Source of the DNA: Pseudomonas sp. URIL14HWK12:I12
Lineage (GTDB): Bacteria; Pseudomonadota; Gammaproteobacteria; Pseudomonadales; Pseudomonadaceae
NCBI RefSeq assembly: GCF_003097135.1
Contig: NZ_QEQL01000002.1
Location: forward strand, 248,001 to 312,000
DNA: 64,000 bases
Reading direction: 5' to 3'
Part shown: positions 52,929 to 62,654 of the stretch, one piece after another
Numbering within the stretch: the first letter of the stretch is position 1
How the letters are laid out: each line of letters starts with the position of its first letter
Notes under the pieces: model-generated
The model's database searches: none
What the model was told of the DNA's origin: nothing
The model's input: the letters and a program-made list of their open reading frames with translations, nothing else
Translations under genes and position numbers: made by a program

Positions 52929-54204
52929 GCAGAGCCTTGCACAGCGCATCATCATCGCTTTTGCGTTGATGAGCGCGCTGGTCGCCGGGGCTTTCGCAGT
53001 GGGCATCGTCGCTACGGTGCACCTGGTGGAGGAAAAGCTCATTTCCGCCGGCCTGGGCGGCGATCTTCAGCGCTTGTTGATGATGGACAGCATCAGCGAC
53101 TGGAACCATCGCCCCGAGCCCGACCAGCTGTTCTATTTCAGCGGCGGCCAGGGTGACTTCGAGCTGCCCAAGGATCTGCGCCATCTTAGCCCGGGTTTTC
53201 ATGAGGTTTTCCGTGGCGACCTGTCGTACCACGCGATGGTGCAGGTGGTAGACGGCCGGCGCTACGTGCTCCTGCAAGATCAAAGTGACTTCGAAGAGCG
53301 CGAACGAATTCTTTTTGCCGTCGTGCTGATCGGTTTTGTGCTGAGCCTGGCCTTGGCGGTGTTCCTCGGTTGGCTGCTGGCGCGTAGGGTGATGGCTCCG
53401 GTGATCCGGCTGGCGCGCCAGGTTCGCCACCGTGACCAGCTCTTGGGCCTGGCCCCGCCACTGGCACCGGACTATGCCGCCGACGAAGTAGGGCAATTGG
53501 CGGTGGCGTTCGATGCCACCTTGGGCCGGCTGCGCGAGGCGCTCAACCGCGAGCGGCTGTTCACCAGCGATGTGAGCCATGAGCTGCGTACCCCCCTGAT
53601 GGTGCTGGCCACCTCCTGCGAGTTGTTGCTCGCCAGCCCGTTGCTCGACGAGCGCTCACGCAAGCAAGTGGAGCGCATCACCCGCGCCTGTGAAGACATG
53701 CGAGAGCTGGTGCAGACCTTCCTGATGCTTGCGCGCGCGCAACGAAACGACGCGCTGGCCGCCAAGGCGACGCTCAGCCAAGTCGCCGCTGACCTCGCCG
53801 CGCAGTGGCAGACGCAGATCGAGGCCAAAGGGCTGGCCTTGCACGTGGAGCGGCCCGAGGCCACCGAGGGTGCCGTCACTTATAACGCTACCTTTTTGCA
53901 GACCGTGATGAGCAACTTGTTGCGCAATGCGCTGCACTACACCGAACAGGGCTATATCCGACTGGCGGTCGAAGGCACCGAGTTTGTCGTCGAAGACAGC
54001 GGCGTGGGCATTCCCAAAGATAAACGCGAAGCGATGTTCAAGCCATTTGTGCGCGGTACCGAAAAGCGCGGCGAGGGCCTCGGCCTGGGCCTTTCGCTGG
54101 TACAGCGGATCTGTTCCGACCAAGGTTGGTCGGTCGACCTTGCGCATATGCAGCCCCATGGCTGCCGATTCACCGTGAACCTAGCGCCCGCTACGCCAAC
54201 GTAA
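52918..54204 (+). CDS. colS: Sensor kinase ColS
   Basis: 428-aa membrane histidine kinase paired with ColR. Membrane segments lie at about 12-34 and 131-152, with a periplasmic loop between. The residues implicated in zinc and ferric iron sensing by P. putida ColS, as I recall them, are all at their numbers here: H35, E38, E96, H105, E126 and E129 (the last two form ExxE). The H box is SDVSHELRTPL, the N box SNLLRNALHY and the G box VEDSGVGIP. It overlaps colR by 11 nt. Confidence 0.95.
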   Translation: MEFKQSLAQRIIIAFALMSALVAGAFAVGIVATVHLVEEKLISAGLGGDLQRLLMMDSISDWNHRPEPDQLFYFSGGQGDFELPKDLRHLSPGFHEVFRGDLSYHAMVQVVDGRRYVLLQDQSDFEERERILFAVVLIGFVLSLALAVFLGWLLARRVMAPVIRLARQVRHRDQLLGLAPPLAPDYAADEVGQLAVAFDATLGRLREALNRERLFTSDVSHELRTPLMVLATSCELLLASPLLDERSRKQVERITRACEDMRELVQTFLMLARAQRNDALAAKATLSQVAADLAAQWQTQIEAKGLALHVERPEATEGAVTYNATFLQTVMSNLLRNALHYTEQGYIRLAVEGTEFVVEDSGVGIPKDKREAMFKPFVRGTEKRGEGLGLGLSLVQRICSDQGWSVDLAHMQPHGCRFTVNLAPATPT

Positions 54205-54319
54205 GCGGTAGTACCTCGAAACATTTTTTTCACATGACCGTAACTTTTCGAGTACGCCATGGCTCCTATGGTGCTAACCACAAAAAGTTCCGTGCGCATG
54301 GGCTCGAGGGATCAACACA

Positions 54320-55000
54320 ATGGCAATAGCTAGCTTCCAGGACTACTGGGCGCGCCAGGGGGAGTGGGTAGAAGAACCCAACCGCCGCCGCGGCGGCGAG
54401 AGTGGTGTGCAGCGAATCTACGATGAAGACCACCTGCTGTACGTCAAGCGCCAGGTGGGGCATATCTATCGCAGCCCGCTGCACCCCTTCGGCAGGCCAA
54501 CAGTGCTCCGCGAACGGGATGCACTGACGGGGGTGGCCAACCTCAACGTAAGGGTGCCTGCGCTCAAGTTCTGCGAAGCCCAGCGCGACCACCAGGCTGG
54601 TTGGCGCGCGCTGCTGGTGACCGAATCGCTCGATGGGTTCGAGGAATATACCCACTGGCTGGAAGGCGGTGGCCGGGAGCGCCTGGGCGAGTGGGTGCAT
54701 GAGCGTTTCCTTCAGGATCTAGCGCAGAACCTGGCCCGTATGCACCGCGGCCGCTGGCAGCACAACTGCCTGTACATCAAGCATGTGTTCATTCGCGTTC
54801 AGGTCGATGGCCCGGAACTGAGCGTGGAAGCTGCGTTGCTTGATTTCGAAAAGTGCCGCCGAGTGTTTAGCGCCCAGCGCGCCGCCTCACATGACTTGAA
54901 GCAATTGCGCCGCCATTCGTCATTCAGTGATGCCGATTGGGCAAAACTGCTCTACTTTTACGAGGCAGCGTTTGGCAGCGTTGTCAAAGGGTTGGAGTGA
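54320..55000 (+). CDS. InaA-like protein of the lipopolysaccharide kinase family
   Basis: 226-aa protein of the InaA / Kdo-WaaP kinase-like family. The VAIK-like Lys is in LLYVKRQVGHIYRSP, and the catalytic-loop segment reads HNCLYIKHVF where heptose kinases have HRDxYxxHFL, so the HRD Asp is a Cys. LLDFEKCRR replaces the DFG region and keeps its Asp. Lies just downstream of colRS, where ColR-controlled LPS-modification genes are known. Its stop overlaps the ATG of the next small gene. Confidence 0.85.
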   Translation: MAIASFQDYWARQGEWVEEPNRRRGGESGVQRIYDEDHLLYVKRQVGHIYRSPLHPFGRPTVLRERDALTGVANLNVRVPALKFCEAQRDHQAGWRALLVTESLDGFEEYTHWLEGGGRERLGEWVHERFLQDLAQNLARMHRGRWQHNCLYIKHVFIRVQVDGPELSVEAALLDFEKCRRVFSAQRAASHDLKQLRRHSSFSDADWAKLLYFYEAAFGSVVKGLE

Positions 55001-55224
55001 TGAATATAAAAATCGCGCGTGCAGCCTTCGTGCTCACGGGCCTGGCGGTCACCGGTGCCGCCATGGCGGCTTGGCATCAGCCGGGCCCTGCGATCCTCAC
55101 TGCCGCGCATGGAGAGGGCTTGTGCCATCTTCCGCGCGTGCAGCAGAGCCAAGCGGCAATGAAGCCTGACTCAGACCTGCTGTTGTTGGTCTACGGCTTG
55201 GCCCAGGGGACCAGAGCGCAATAA
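55000..55224 (+). CDS. Small secreted protein of unknown function
   Basis: 74-aa protein that begins in the inaA-like stop (TGATG). Residues 1-23 form a signal peptide (MNIKIARAAFVLTGLAVTGA then AMA), leaving about 50 residues with no clear family. Mature part: two Pro/His patches and LLLLVYGLAQG near the end. GGAGTG 5-9 nt before the ATG is a good binding site. Translational coupling and the same strand suggest it is part of the colRS-inaA unit. Confidence 0.7.
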   Translation: MNIKIARAAFVLTGLAVTGAAMAAWHQPGPAILTAAHGEGLCHLPRVQQSQAAMKPDSDLLLLVYGLAQGTRAQ

Positions 55225-55245
55225 GAAAACGAGCACCCGTACACC

Positions 55246-55274
55246 GCCATCGCCCAGCCTTGCTGGGCGATGGC
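55246..55274. terminator. Convergent inverted repeat after the ColRS cluster
   Basis: Perfect 13-bp inverted repeat GCCATCGCCCAGC / GCTGGGCGATGGC with loop CTT, between two convergent genes. T runs are short on both sides, so it may rely on factor-assisted termination. Confidence 0.65.
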
Positions 55275-55277
55275 GTT

Positions 55278-56360
55278 TCAGGCCACCTGATGCAGGTGGT
55301 TGTCCCAGCCGCCCGAGGGCAGCGTCAATGCGCTGGCCTGGATCACCTCGCCACTGCAGCGGTAATGCCGGCAGCGCCCTTGCCCAGAACTCACGACGAA
55401 CCCGTCGGCCACGGCGGCCACACCTGCGCAGTCCGGTACCTGTGCTTCAAGCACCGGCGCACCGCTGTCCAGCGCCCAGATAAACAAACGGTTGGCCCGG
55501 GGCGCGGTCAAGGCGACCAGCCGCAGTGAATCGTGCACGGCCACGCTGGCCGTGTACTGAGCCATATTGCGCAGCTGCGCATCGCCCACCGGGAAGGCCT
55601 CGAACGACTGCCCGGGCCGTTTGATCGCCAGTAGCGGCGCCAGGTCGTCGCTGGCGCCCATGTACTGCTGGCAGGCCAGGATCGTGCCGTCGGCTGCAAC
55701 GGCCAGGTGGCGGATGCTGTTCATGGGCAGCGCCAGCGTCTCCTTCGATAGCAGCCGGCCGGCACGGTCCATCAGTACCAGGCTCGGTTCCATGGCCTGA
55801 AGGTTCATTTCCACGCGGCTTTCGGCTTCGGTGCGGATGCCGCCGTTGGCGACCACGAGGGTTTCACCGTCCGGCATCCAGCTGACCTCGTGCGGGCCGA
55901 GGCCATGGGTCGGCACTTCACCTTCGCGGGTGAGCCCGTTCGCCTGGAAGCGATAAACGCCCAATACCCCGCGGCCCGGGTCGCTGGTGTCGTTTTCCGT
56001 GGCATACAGCCATTCTCCCCCTGCGTGCAGGGCCGCGTGGCCGTAGAAATGCCGCCCACTGGGCGTGGCCAGCCGCTGCAGCAGCCGCCCGTTGCGCAAG
56101 TCGATCAGGTAGCTTTCACAGCCGGGGCGGCGAGCGACCCACAGCGCGAATGGCAAGTGAGGATGATCGACCACGGCGTGGCAGCGCAGCGGCACCTCGG
56201 TAGCGAACAGCACGCGCCCATCGAGCCGGCACGCGACGGCGTAATGCCGCCCCTGGGCGTCGTCGCGTGCCGAGAGCAACATCGGCGCGCGGCCTTTGCG
56301 GCCCGGCAGCAGCCGCCCTACCAGGGCGAGGGCACCCTCAAGAAGGTTTGGCATGGCCAT
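55278..56360 (-). CDS. DUF1513 beta-propeller-like protein of the iron cluster
   Basis: 360-aa DUF1513 protein; typical blocks are GHAALHAGGEWLYATENDT, GLGPHEVSWMPDGETLVVANGGI and LALPMNSIRHLAVAADG. The family usually travels with imelysins and a DUF1111 cytochrome-like protein and is thought to act in periplasmic iron uptake. Unlike many members it shows no twin-arginine signal: the N-terminus is MAMPNLLEGALALVGRLLP, so export is doubtful or the true start differs. Start after the imelysin stop by two bases. Confidence 0.85.
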   Translation of the reverse strand: MAMPNLLEGALALVGRLLPGRKGRAPMLLSARDDAQGRHYAVACRLDGRVLFATEVPLRCHAVVDHPHLPFALWVARRPGCESYLIDLRNGRLLQRLATPSGRHFYGHAALHAGGEWLYATENDTSDPGRGVLGVYRFQANGLTREGEVPTHGLGPHEVSWMPDGETLVVANGGIRTEAESRVEMNLQAMEPSLVLMDRAGRLLSKETLALPMNSIRHLAVAADGTILACQQYMGASDDLAPLLAIKRPGQSFEAFPVGDAQLRNMAQYTASVAVHDSLRLVALTAPRANRLFIWALDSGAPVLEAQVPDCAGVAAVADGFVVSSGQGRCRHYRCSGEVIQASALTLPSGGWDNHLHQVA

Positions 56361-56362
56361 GG

Positions 56363-57424
56363 TCAGTCCCCGTCGTTGGCATTGAAGCCCAGCTGGATGC
56401 CCAGCGCCCGTGCCAGCTCGCCTTCGTGCAGGCGATGGACGTTATTGAGGCTGTCATAGAGGTGCTTGAGTTGGCTCAGGCCATCCGGGCTTTGCAGCAT
56501 GTTCGACAGGCGCTGATCCGGCTCCAGCAGGCTCAGCGCCGCCGCGTAGGCGCTGTCGATGCGCTCGGCGACCGCCTTGTGTTCCTTGGGCAGCAGGCCC
56601 TTGAAGCCCTGGCCGTCGACGCCGTCCCACACGGCCCTGGCCGCTTCCAGACCCGCCCGCAGGCTCGACAGCGAAGCGTCGCTGCGCCAGGCCTCGGCCT
56701 GGAACGGCTGAACCACGCCCTTGGTTTGCCTGCCCATGGGCGCACCGAGTTTCTTTTTCAGCGTGTCCAGCGCGGTGACCTGTGCCCGTAACAGGTCGGC
56801 CAGCGCCTCGTGGGCATCGGCATAGCGGTCGTTGGGAAACTGCGTCAATTGCGAGAGCATCCCGCCCTGGCGGTTCCAGGCCGCCAAGATGTCTTCGGCC
56901 AGGGCCTTTTGGCGTTCGCCGATGGCGATCAGCAACGGGCAGTAGCGCGCCTTGCGCGCCGGGTCGGCCAGCTCGGGCTGGCTGTCGTAGAGAATGTATT
57001 CGTACGCCGAGAGGCCCTGGATCACTACGCTGCCCTGGGCCAGGCTAGCGACATCCACCGGCGTGCCACTGGCCAGGAGTTGCTCGACCTGGCGGCCTAC
57101 CAGGTTTTTCTTGTCTGGCCAGAACTGCACCGCCCAGGCGCGATTGCCTTCGGCCAGAGGGCCGACCAGCATCGGTTGCAGCGCGGCCCAGGCACGCTGG
57201 GCCGTGAGGTAATCAGCCCGCGCCTGGGCCAGTGCCTCACGCCCCTCGCAGAAGGCCAGGGCGCTGGCGGCCAATTGACGGTCGGCAGCCAGCCACTGGC
57301 TGTAGCCGGGAAGGATCACCTGCTTGGCCAAGGCCGCGCTGGTGCTCGCTTCGCGATCCTGGGGTGCACAAGCGCCCAGGGCCAGGGCAGCGAGGCTGGT
57401 GAACAAGAGTTTGGGGCGAAACAT
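56363..57424 (-). CDS. Imelysin-family lipoprotein lacking the GxHxxE histidine
   Basis: 353-aa lipoprotein with lipobox LGAC (C19), of the imelysin/EfeO-like fold. In the family GxHxxE marks the putative metal site; at residues 137-142 this protein has GLSAYE, so the His is replaced by Ser while Glu is kept. It is the third gene of the four-gene unit and shares little with the 440-aa imelysin besides fold. A scaffold or altered-ligand role is possible. Confidence 0.83.
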   Translation of the reverse strand: MFRPKLLFTSLAALALGACAPQDREASTSAALAKQVILPGYSQWLAADRQLAASALAFCEGREALAQARADYLTAQRAWAALQPMLVGPLAEGNRAWAVQFWPDKKNLVGRQVEQLLASGTPVDVASLAQGSVVIQGLSAYEYILYDSQPELADPARKARYCPLLIAIGERQKALAEDILAAWNRQGGMLSQLTQFPNDRYADAHEALADLLRAQVTALDTLKKKLGAPMGRQTKGVVQPFQAEAWRSDASLSSLRAGLEAARAVWDGVDGQGFKGLLPKEHKAVAERIDSAYAAALSLLEPDQRLSNMLQSPDGLSQLKHLYDSLNNVHRLHEGELARALGIQLGFNANDGD

Positions 57425-57444
57425 GGCAAGGGCTCCCGAGAGCG

Positions 57445-58869
57445 TTAAAGTGAGTCGAGAAAAGCCAGCAGCGCGGCGCGCTGGCGGGCGTCGAACGTCA
57501 GTACCTGCTGGCGCGCCGCCTCGGCCTCGCCGCCGTGCCAGAGCACGGCCTCCAAAGGGTCGCGGGCACGCCCATCGTGCAGCAGCTGGTAATGGCCGCT
57601 GACCGCGCGGGTCAGGCCAAGGCCCCAGAGCGGCGCGGTGCGCCAGTCACGGGGGCCGGCCTGAAACTCACCGCGGCCGTCGGCAAGCCCGGCCCCCATG
57701 TCGTGCAGCAGCAGGTCGGTATAGGGCCAGATGGTCTGCCCGGCCAGGGACGGCTCGGCCGCGTCGGAGGCGGTCACCCAGCGGGGTACATGGCAGCCTT
57801 GGCAGCCAGCCTGCTGAAACAGCTGCTTGCCTTCGAGCACCGCCCTCTGGGCTGCCGCCGGGCGGCCGGGCACCGCCAGATGGCGGGTATAGAACAACAG
57901 CAGCCTGCGAATGTTGTCGCTGACCTCGCCTTCGCCGTCCGGCCCGTCGCCAGGGGTGGCCTGCTTGCAGGCGACCTGCGCTGCGGTGCAGTTCTGCGCC
58001 GGTAGCAACGCGCTGGTCAGGCCCATGTCCGACAGCGCTGCATGAGCGTTCTGCTGGTCAAGGTTGGGCTGGCCGGCTTTCCAGCCAAACCTGCCGAGCA
58101 CGGTTTGGCCCTTGGCGTCATCCCAGACGTAATTGGGCCGGCCCTGCAGGCCCAATGCGGGCTGGCGTGCGGCCTGGGCCTGCAGGTCTGCCTGCGGGAT
58201 CGCTTCGAGCAGGCCCAGGCCGATCATCGGCGGCGCGATGCGTGCCGACAGCTGCGTGGCCGGATGCAGCGGCCCATAGCCAAGGCGGTCGATGGTCAAC
58301 ACGGGCTTGCGCAGGCGCACCTCGAAACCGTCGGCGAAGTGAACGGGGTGTTCGCTGTAACTCACACGTACGCGCCCCTCCGGCGGCACGCCTGGAATGG
58401 CCTGGTCTTGCAATTGGGTCCCGTAGACAGGCTCGGGCTCTACGCCCATCGTACGCAGCGTGGCAGCGCTGCCAGGGCCCGGCGGGATAGCCAGCCTGAC
58501 CAGAATCGATACCGCATTGAGCGCGCCCGGCTCAGGGGGGTGGCCGCGGCCGTTGCGCACATGGCATGCCTGGCAGGCATTGGCGTTGTACAACGGCCCC
58601 AGGCCGTCGCGCGCGGTGGTGGTGGAAGGCGCAATCACCCAGGGGTTGCGAAAGAACGAACGGCCGACGCTGAAGTCGAGCCGTTGCTCGGCGGTCAGGT
58701 TGGCCGCGGGCAACGAAAAGGCAAGCCGGTCGCTGCGCTGCACCGTGGTTGCGCCACCGGGGTGGGTTTCGCCGGGCTGCACAGCGCCCATGGGCGGGAG
58801 CTTGTCGCAGCCACCTAGAGAGATGGCCAGCCACAGGGCTGGCCAGAAGGCGAAGAATCGGCGCATCAA
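57445..58869 (-). CDS. Di-heme DUF1111 lipoprotein (MauG-like thiol oxidoreductase)
   Basis: 474-aa periplasmic lipoprotein with lipobox LGGC (C21). Two CxxCH heme sites: CQACH (residues 99-103) and CQGCH near residue 365. DUF1111 proteins are annotated as thiol oxidoreductases and resemble di-heme peroxidases. Here between two imelysins, it likely changes the redox state of iron during uptake. Start may be 58869 or 58866 (double ATG). Confidence 0.9.
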   Translation of the reverse strand: MMRRFFAFWPALWLAISLGGCDKLPPMGAVQPGETHPGGATTVQRSDRLAFSLPAANLTAEQRLDFSVGRSFFRNPWVIAPSTTTARDGLGPLYNANACQACHVRNGRGHPPEPGALNAVSILVRLAIPPGPGSAATLRTMGVEPEPVYGTQLQDQAIPGVPPEGRVRVSYSEHPVHFADGFEVRLRKPVLTIDRLGYGPLHPATQLSARIAPPMIGLGLLEAIPQADLQAQAARQPALGLQGRPNYVWDDAKGQTVLGRFGWKAGQPNLDQQNAHAALSDMGLTSALLPAQNCTAAQVACKQATPGDGPDGEGEVSDNIRRLLLFYTRHLAVPGRPAAAQRAVLEGKQLFQQAGCQGCHVPRWVTASDAAEPSLAGQTIWPYTDLLLHDMGAGLADGRGEFQAGPRDWRTAPLWGLGLTRAVSGHYQLLHDGRARDPLEAVLWHGGEAEAARQQVLTFDARQRAALLAFLDSL

Positions 58870-58897
58870 GGTACGGAGCAGCCCACCCGGGCGGGCC

Positions 58898-60220
58898 TCA
58901 GAAGGTGTGGTCGGCGGTGTCGGGGCTCAGGTCGCTGATGCCCAGCTTGCCTGCTGCCTGCTCGATGGCGCTGGTCTGCTTGACCAGCGCGGCGATGGCA
59001 TCGCGCACCTGTTGGTTGCCTGCGTTATTACCGGGTGCGATCAACTGGTCGAAGTGCTCACCTTGGTTGGCCTTGTTGACCAGCACCTGCATTTTCGCCT
59101 CGGTGTCGGCCAGGTCGGCCTTTAGCGCGGCATCGGTGGCAGCATCGGCCTTGGCGACCAATTGCGACAGGCTTGGGCCGGCCAGCTTGCTGCCGTCCAG
59201 GCGTGTGTATTCGCCCAGGTATACGTTGCGGATGCCCTTGGCGTTCCAGAACGCCGAGTTGTGGGTGTTATCACTGAAGCAGTCGTGTTCATCTTCAGGT
59301 GAGTTGGCCTCCAGGGCGACCTTCATCCGCTCGCCGGCCAGCTCACCCAGCGACAGGCTGCCCATGCCGAACAGCATCTTGCGCAGCCCAGCCTCGCCGG
59401 GCTCGGCCAGCAAACTGGCGCGGTAGTTGTCGGCCTTGCCCGGCGCCCATTGCTCGACCATTTCCTGCAAATCGCTGACCAGTAGCTGGGTCACGGCTTT
59501 GAGGTAATCGCGGCGGCGGTCGTTGTGCCCGCCAGTGGCGCCTGCGCCTTCCAGGTAGTCGGAGGCGGGGCGGTTGCCTGCGCCGGGGCCGGTGCCATTG
59601 AGGTCCTGGCCCCAGAGCAGGAATTCGATGGCGTGGTAACCGGTGGCGACGTTGGCCTCCGAGCCGCCTACCTCGTTGAGACTGGCGAGCAGTTGTGGGG
59701 TGATCTTGCCGGCGTCGAGGGTGTCTTCACCGATCTGGATATGCGTGTTGGCGATGATATTGGCTTTTCCGGCCGGGTTGCCAAGGGCCTGCTCGTAGCC
59801 CTCGTCGACGTAGTCGATCAGGCCTTCGTCCAGCGGCCAGGCATTCACCTGGCCTTCCCAGTCGTCGATGAGGGTGTTGCCAAAGCGGAACACTTCACTC
59901 TGCAGGTACGCTGGGCGAGCATCGAGCCACGCCTGGCGCGCGGCTTTCAACGTGGCGTCGGAGGGGCTGGCGAGCAGGGCGTCGATGGTCACCTGCAGCT
60001 TTTGCGCGCCGGTGAGCGAATCGCTGAACACCGCGTGGACCATTTCCGCATAGTGCGCTACCACCGCCTTGCTGCTTGCCTCGGCAGGCGTGGTGGCCGG
60101 CGCTGAAGCCGCGGCGGGCGCCTGCGCCACAGGTTTGGTGGTGTCTTTGCTGTCACCGCAGCCGCTGAGCGCAACGGCGATGGCCAGCAAGCTGGCCGCG
60201 GCCAATGGGGTACGATTCAT
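58898..60220 (-). CDS. Imelysin family lipoprotein (IrpA-like)
   Basis: 440-aa imelysin (peptidase M75 family name, though most members bind iron rather than cut proteins). Lipobox LSGC gives C21. The hallmark GxHxxE is GYHAIE at 194-199 with H196 and E199, followed by FLLWGQDLNGTGPG, as in active members. First gene of the unit, with a Fur-like site 60-78 nt upstream. The ATG at 60220 begins the signal peptide. Confidence 0.92.
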   Translation of the reverse strand: MNRTPLAAASLLAIAVALSGCGDSKDTTKPVAQAPAAASAPATTPAEASSKAVVAHYAEMVHAVFSDSLTGAQKLQVTIDALLASPSDATLKAARQAWLDARPAYLQSEVFRFGNTLIDDWEGQVNAWPLDEGLIDYVDEGYEQALGNPAGKANIIANTHIQIGEDTLDAGKITPQLLASLNEVGGSEANVATGYHAIEFLLWGQDLNGTGPGAGNRPASDYLEGAGATGGHNDRRRDYLKAVTQLLVSDLQEMVEQWAPGKADNYRASLLAEPGEAGLRKMLFGMGSLSLGELAGERMKVALEANSPEDEHDCFSDNTHNSAFWNAKGIRNVYLGEYTRLDGSKLAGPSLSQLVAKADAATDAALKADLADTEAKMQVLVNKANQGEHFDQLIAPGNNAGNQQVRDAIAALVKQTSAIEQAAGKLGISDLSPDTADHTF

Positions 60221-60279
60221 TAAGAAATCCTGCATCAATGGTGGTAACTGGCGGGGGCCCCCCGAGCGGCCGACATGAT

Positions 60280-60298
60280 GCGAAGGATTTTCATTTGA
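60280..60298 (-). promoter_or_regulatory. Possible Fur box upstream of the imelysin cluster
   Basis: The minus-strand 19-mer with core AAATGAAAATCCTT matches the Fur consensus at 12 of 19 positions by my count. It lies 60-78 nt before the imelysin ATG. Moderate match only. Confidence 0.4.
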
Positions 60299-60348
60299 CG
60301 CTAGATGAAGGAAACCTCAGGTTACAAAACGGCTGATTTAATGCTGTT

Positions 60349-61667
<1,319 letters not shown>

Positions 61668-62570
61668 ATGCAGCGCCTTCGCCCTGCACAGCCGGGCGCT
61701 TCGGTACCGGTCTTCAAGCTGTACGGCGATGGCGTGGACTGGCCTGCGCCGGACTTTCTGCACTGTGAATCGATCCCGAGCCGCAGCCGCCTGCATGGCT
61801 GGGAGATCCGCCCGCACCGGCACGCCGACCTGACCCAGTTGTTGTTCTTGCGCCAAGGCTGGGCCGACATCGAGCTGGAGGGCCAGCGGGCGCGCGTGGA
61901 GCAACCTGCGGTGCAGCTGGTGCCGCCGCTGTGCGTGCACGGGTTTCGTTTCAGCGATGCGGTTGATGGCCATGTGCTGACGCTGGCGGCGCCGTTGGTG
62001 GCCTCCCTGCAGCAGGCAATGGGCGATCAGCGCGTGGTCCTTGAGCGCCCTGGGCTCTACCCATTGGGCGAGGAGGGCGGTTGGGTGGCACAGGTGTTCG
62101 AGCAGTTGGCCGCTGAATACGCCAACCCGCTGCTGGCCGCACGTGAGTTGGCCGTGCAATCGCTACTGGGCCTGCTCGCCGCCTGGCTCGCCCGGCAGCG
62201 CCAGCGGCGCCAGGCGAGCCGCAGGCCGGCACCCGGGCAGGCGCACCTGGCGGCCTTCACCACCTTGGTGGAGGCCCATTTTCGCGAGCACTGGAGCCTG
62301 GAGCGTTATGCGCGGCAACTGGGCATCACCACCGCCCACCTGCGCGATGTGGTGATGCGGCTCGGGGGCCAGGGTGCCCTGGCGACGATCCATGAACGCC
62401 TGGTGCTGGAGGCGCGCCGAGAGCTGGTGTACTCAACCTTGAGCATCAACCAGCTTTCCGACGCGCTGGGCTTTTCCGAGCCAGCTTACTTCTCACGTTT
62501 TTTCAAGCGCATGACCGGCCAAAGCCCTCTGGCATTTCGCAAAGCAGCTGCTGTGCAAAGCGTGCGATAA
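61668..62570 (+). CDS. pobR: AraC-family activator of pobA
   Basis: 300-aa regulator with an N-terminal cupin ligand domain (WEIRPHRHADLTQLLFLRQG about residues 37-56) and a C-terminal AraC domain with two helix-turn-helix units (WSLERYARQLGITTAHLRDV; INQLSDALGFSEPAYFSRFFKR). It is next to pobA on the opposite strand, as for the XylS/AraC-type PobR of Pseudomonas, unlike the IclR-type PobR of Acinetobacter. The ligand should be 4-hydroxybenzoate. ATG 61668 has a GGGAG binding site. Confidence 0.93.
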   Translation: MQRLRPAQPGASVPVFKLYGDGVDWPAPDFLHCESIPSRSRLHGWEIRPHRHADLTQLLFLRQGWADIELEGQRARVEQPAVQLVPPLCVHGFRFSDAVDGHVLTLAAPLVASLQQAMGDQRVVLERPGLYPLGEEGGWVAQVFEQLAAEYANPLLAARELAVQSLLGLLAAWLARQRQRRQASRRPAPGQAHLAAFTTLVEAHFREHWSLERYARQLGITTAHLRDVVMRLGGQGALATIHERLVLEARRELVYSTLSINQLSDALGFSEPAYFSRFFKRMTGQSPLAFRKAAAVQSVR

Positions 62571-62654
62571 CCGCACCGATTCCAGATCCGTGCCTTGCTG
62601 GGCGGGTTCAGCCGGGCTTAGCGTTTGCGGCATCCAACAACAAGAGCAAAAACC

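Noticed and set aside
52068..53042. N-terminal extension of the PAP2 protein to 53042
   Set aside because: It would run through colR and colS in antisense. The PAP2 membrane protein begins naturally at 52067.
54213..54260. Possible ColR box (TTTTTTTCACATG) before the InaA-like gene
   Set aside because: Resembles the ColR consensus as I remember it but is off by one base in the key spacing; not firm enough to list.
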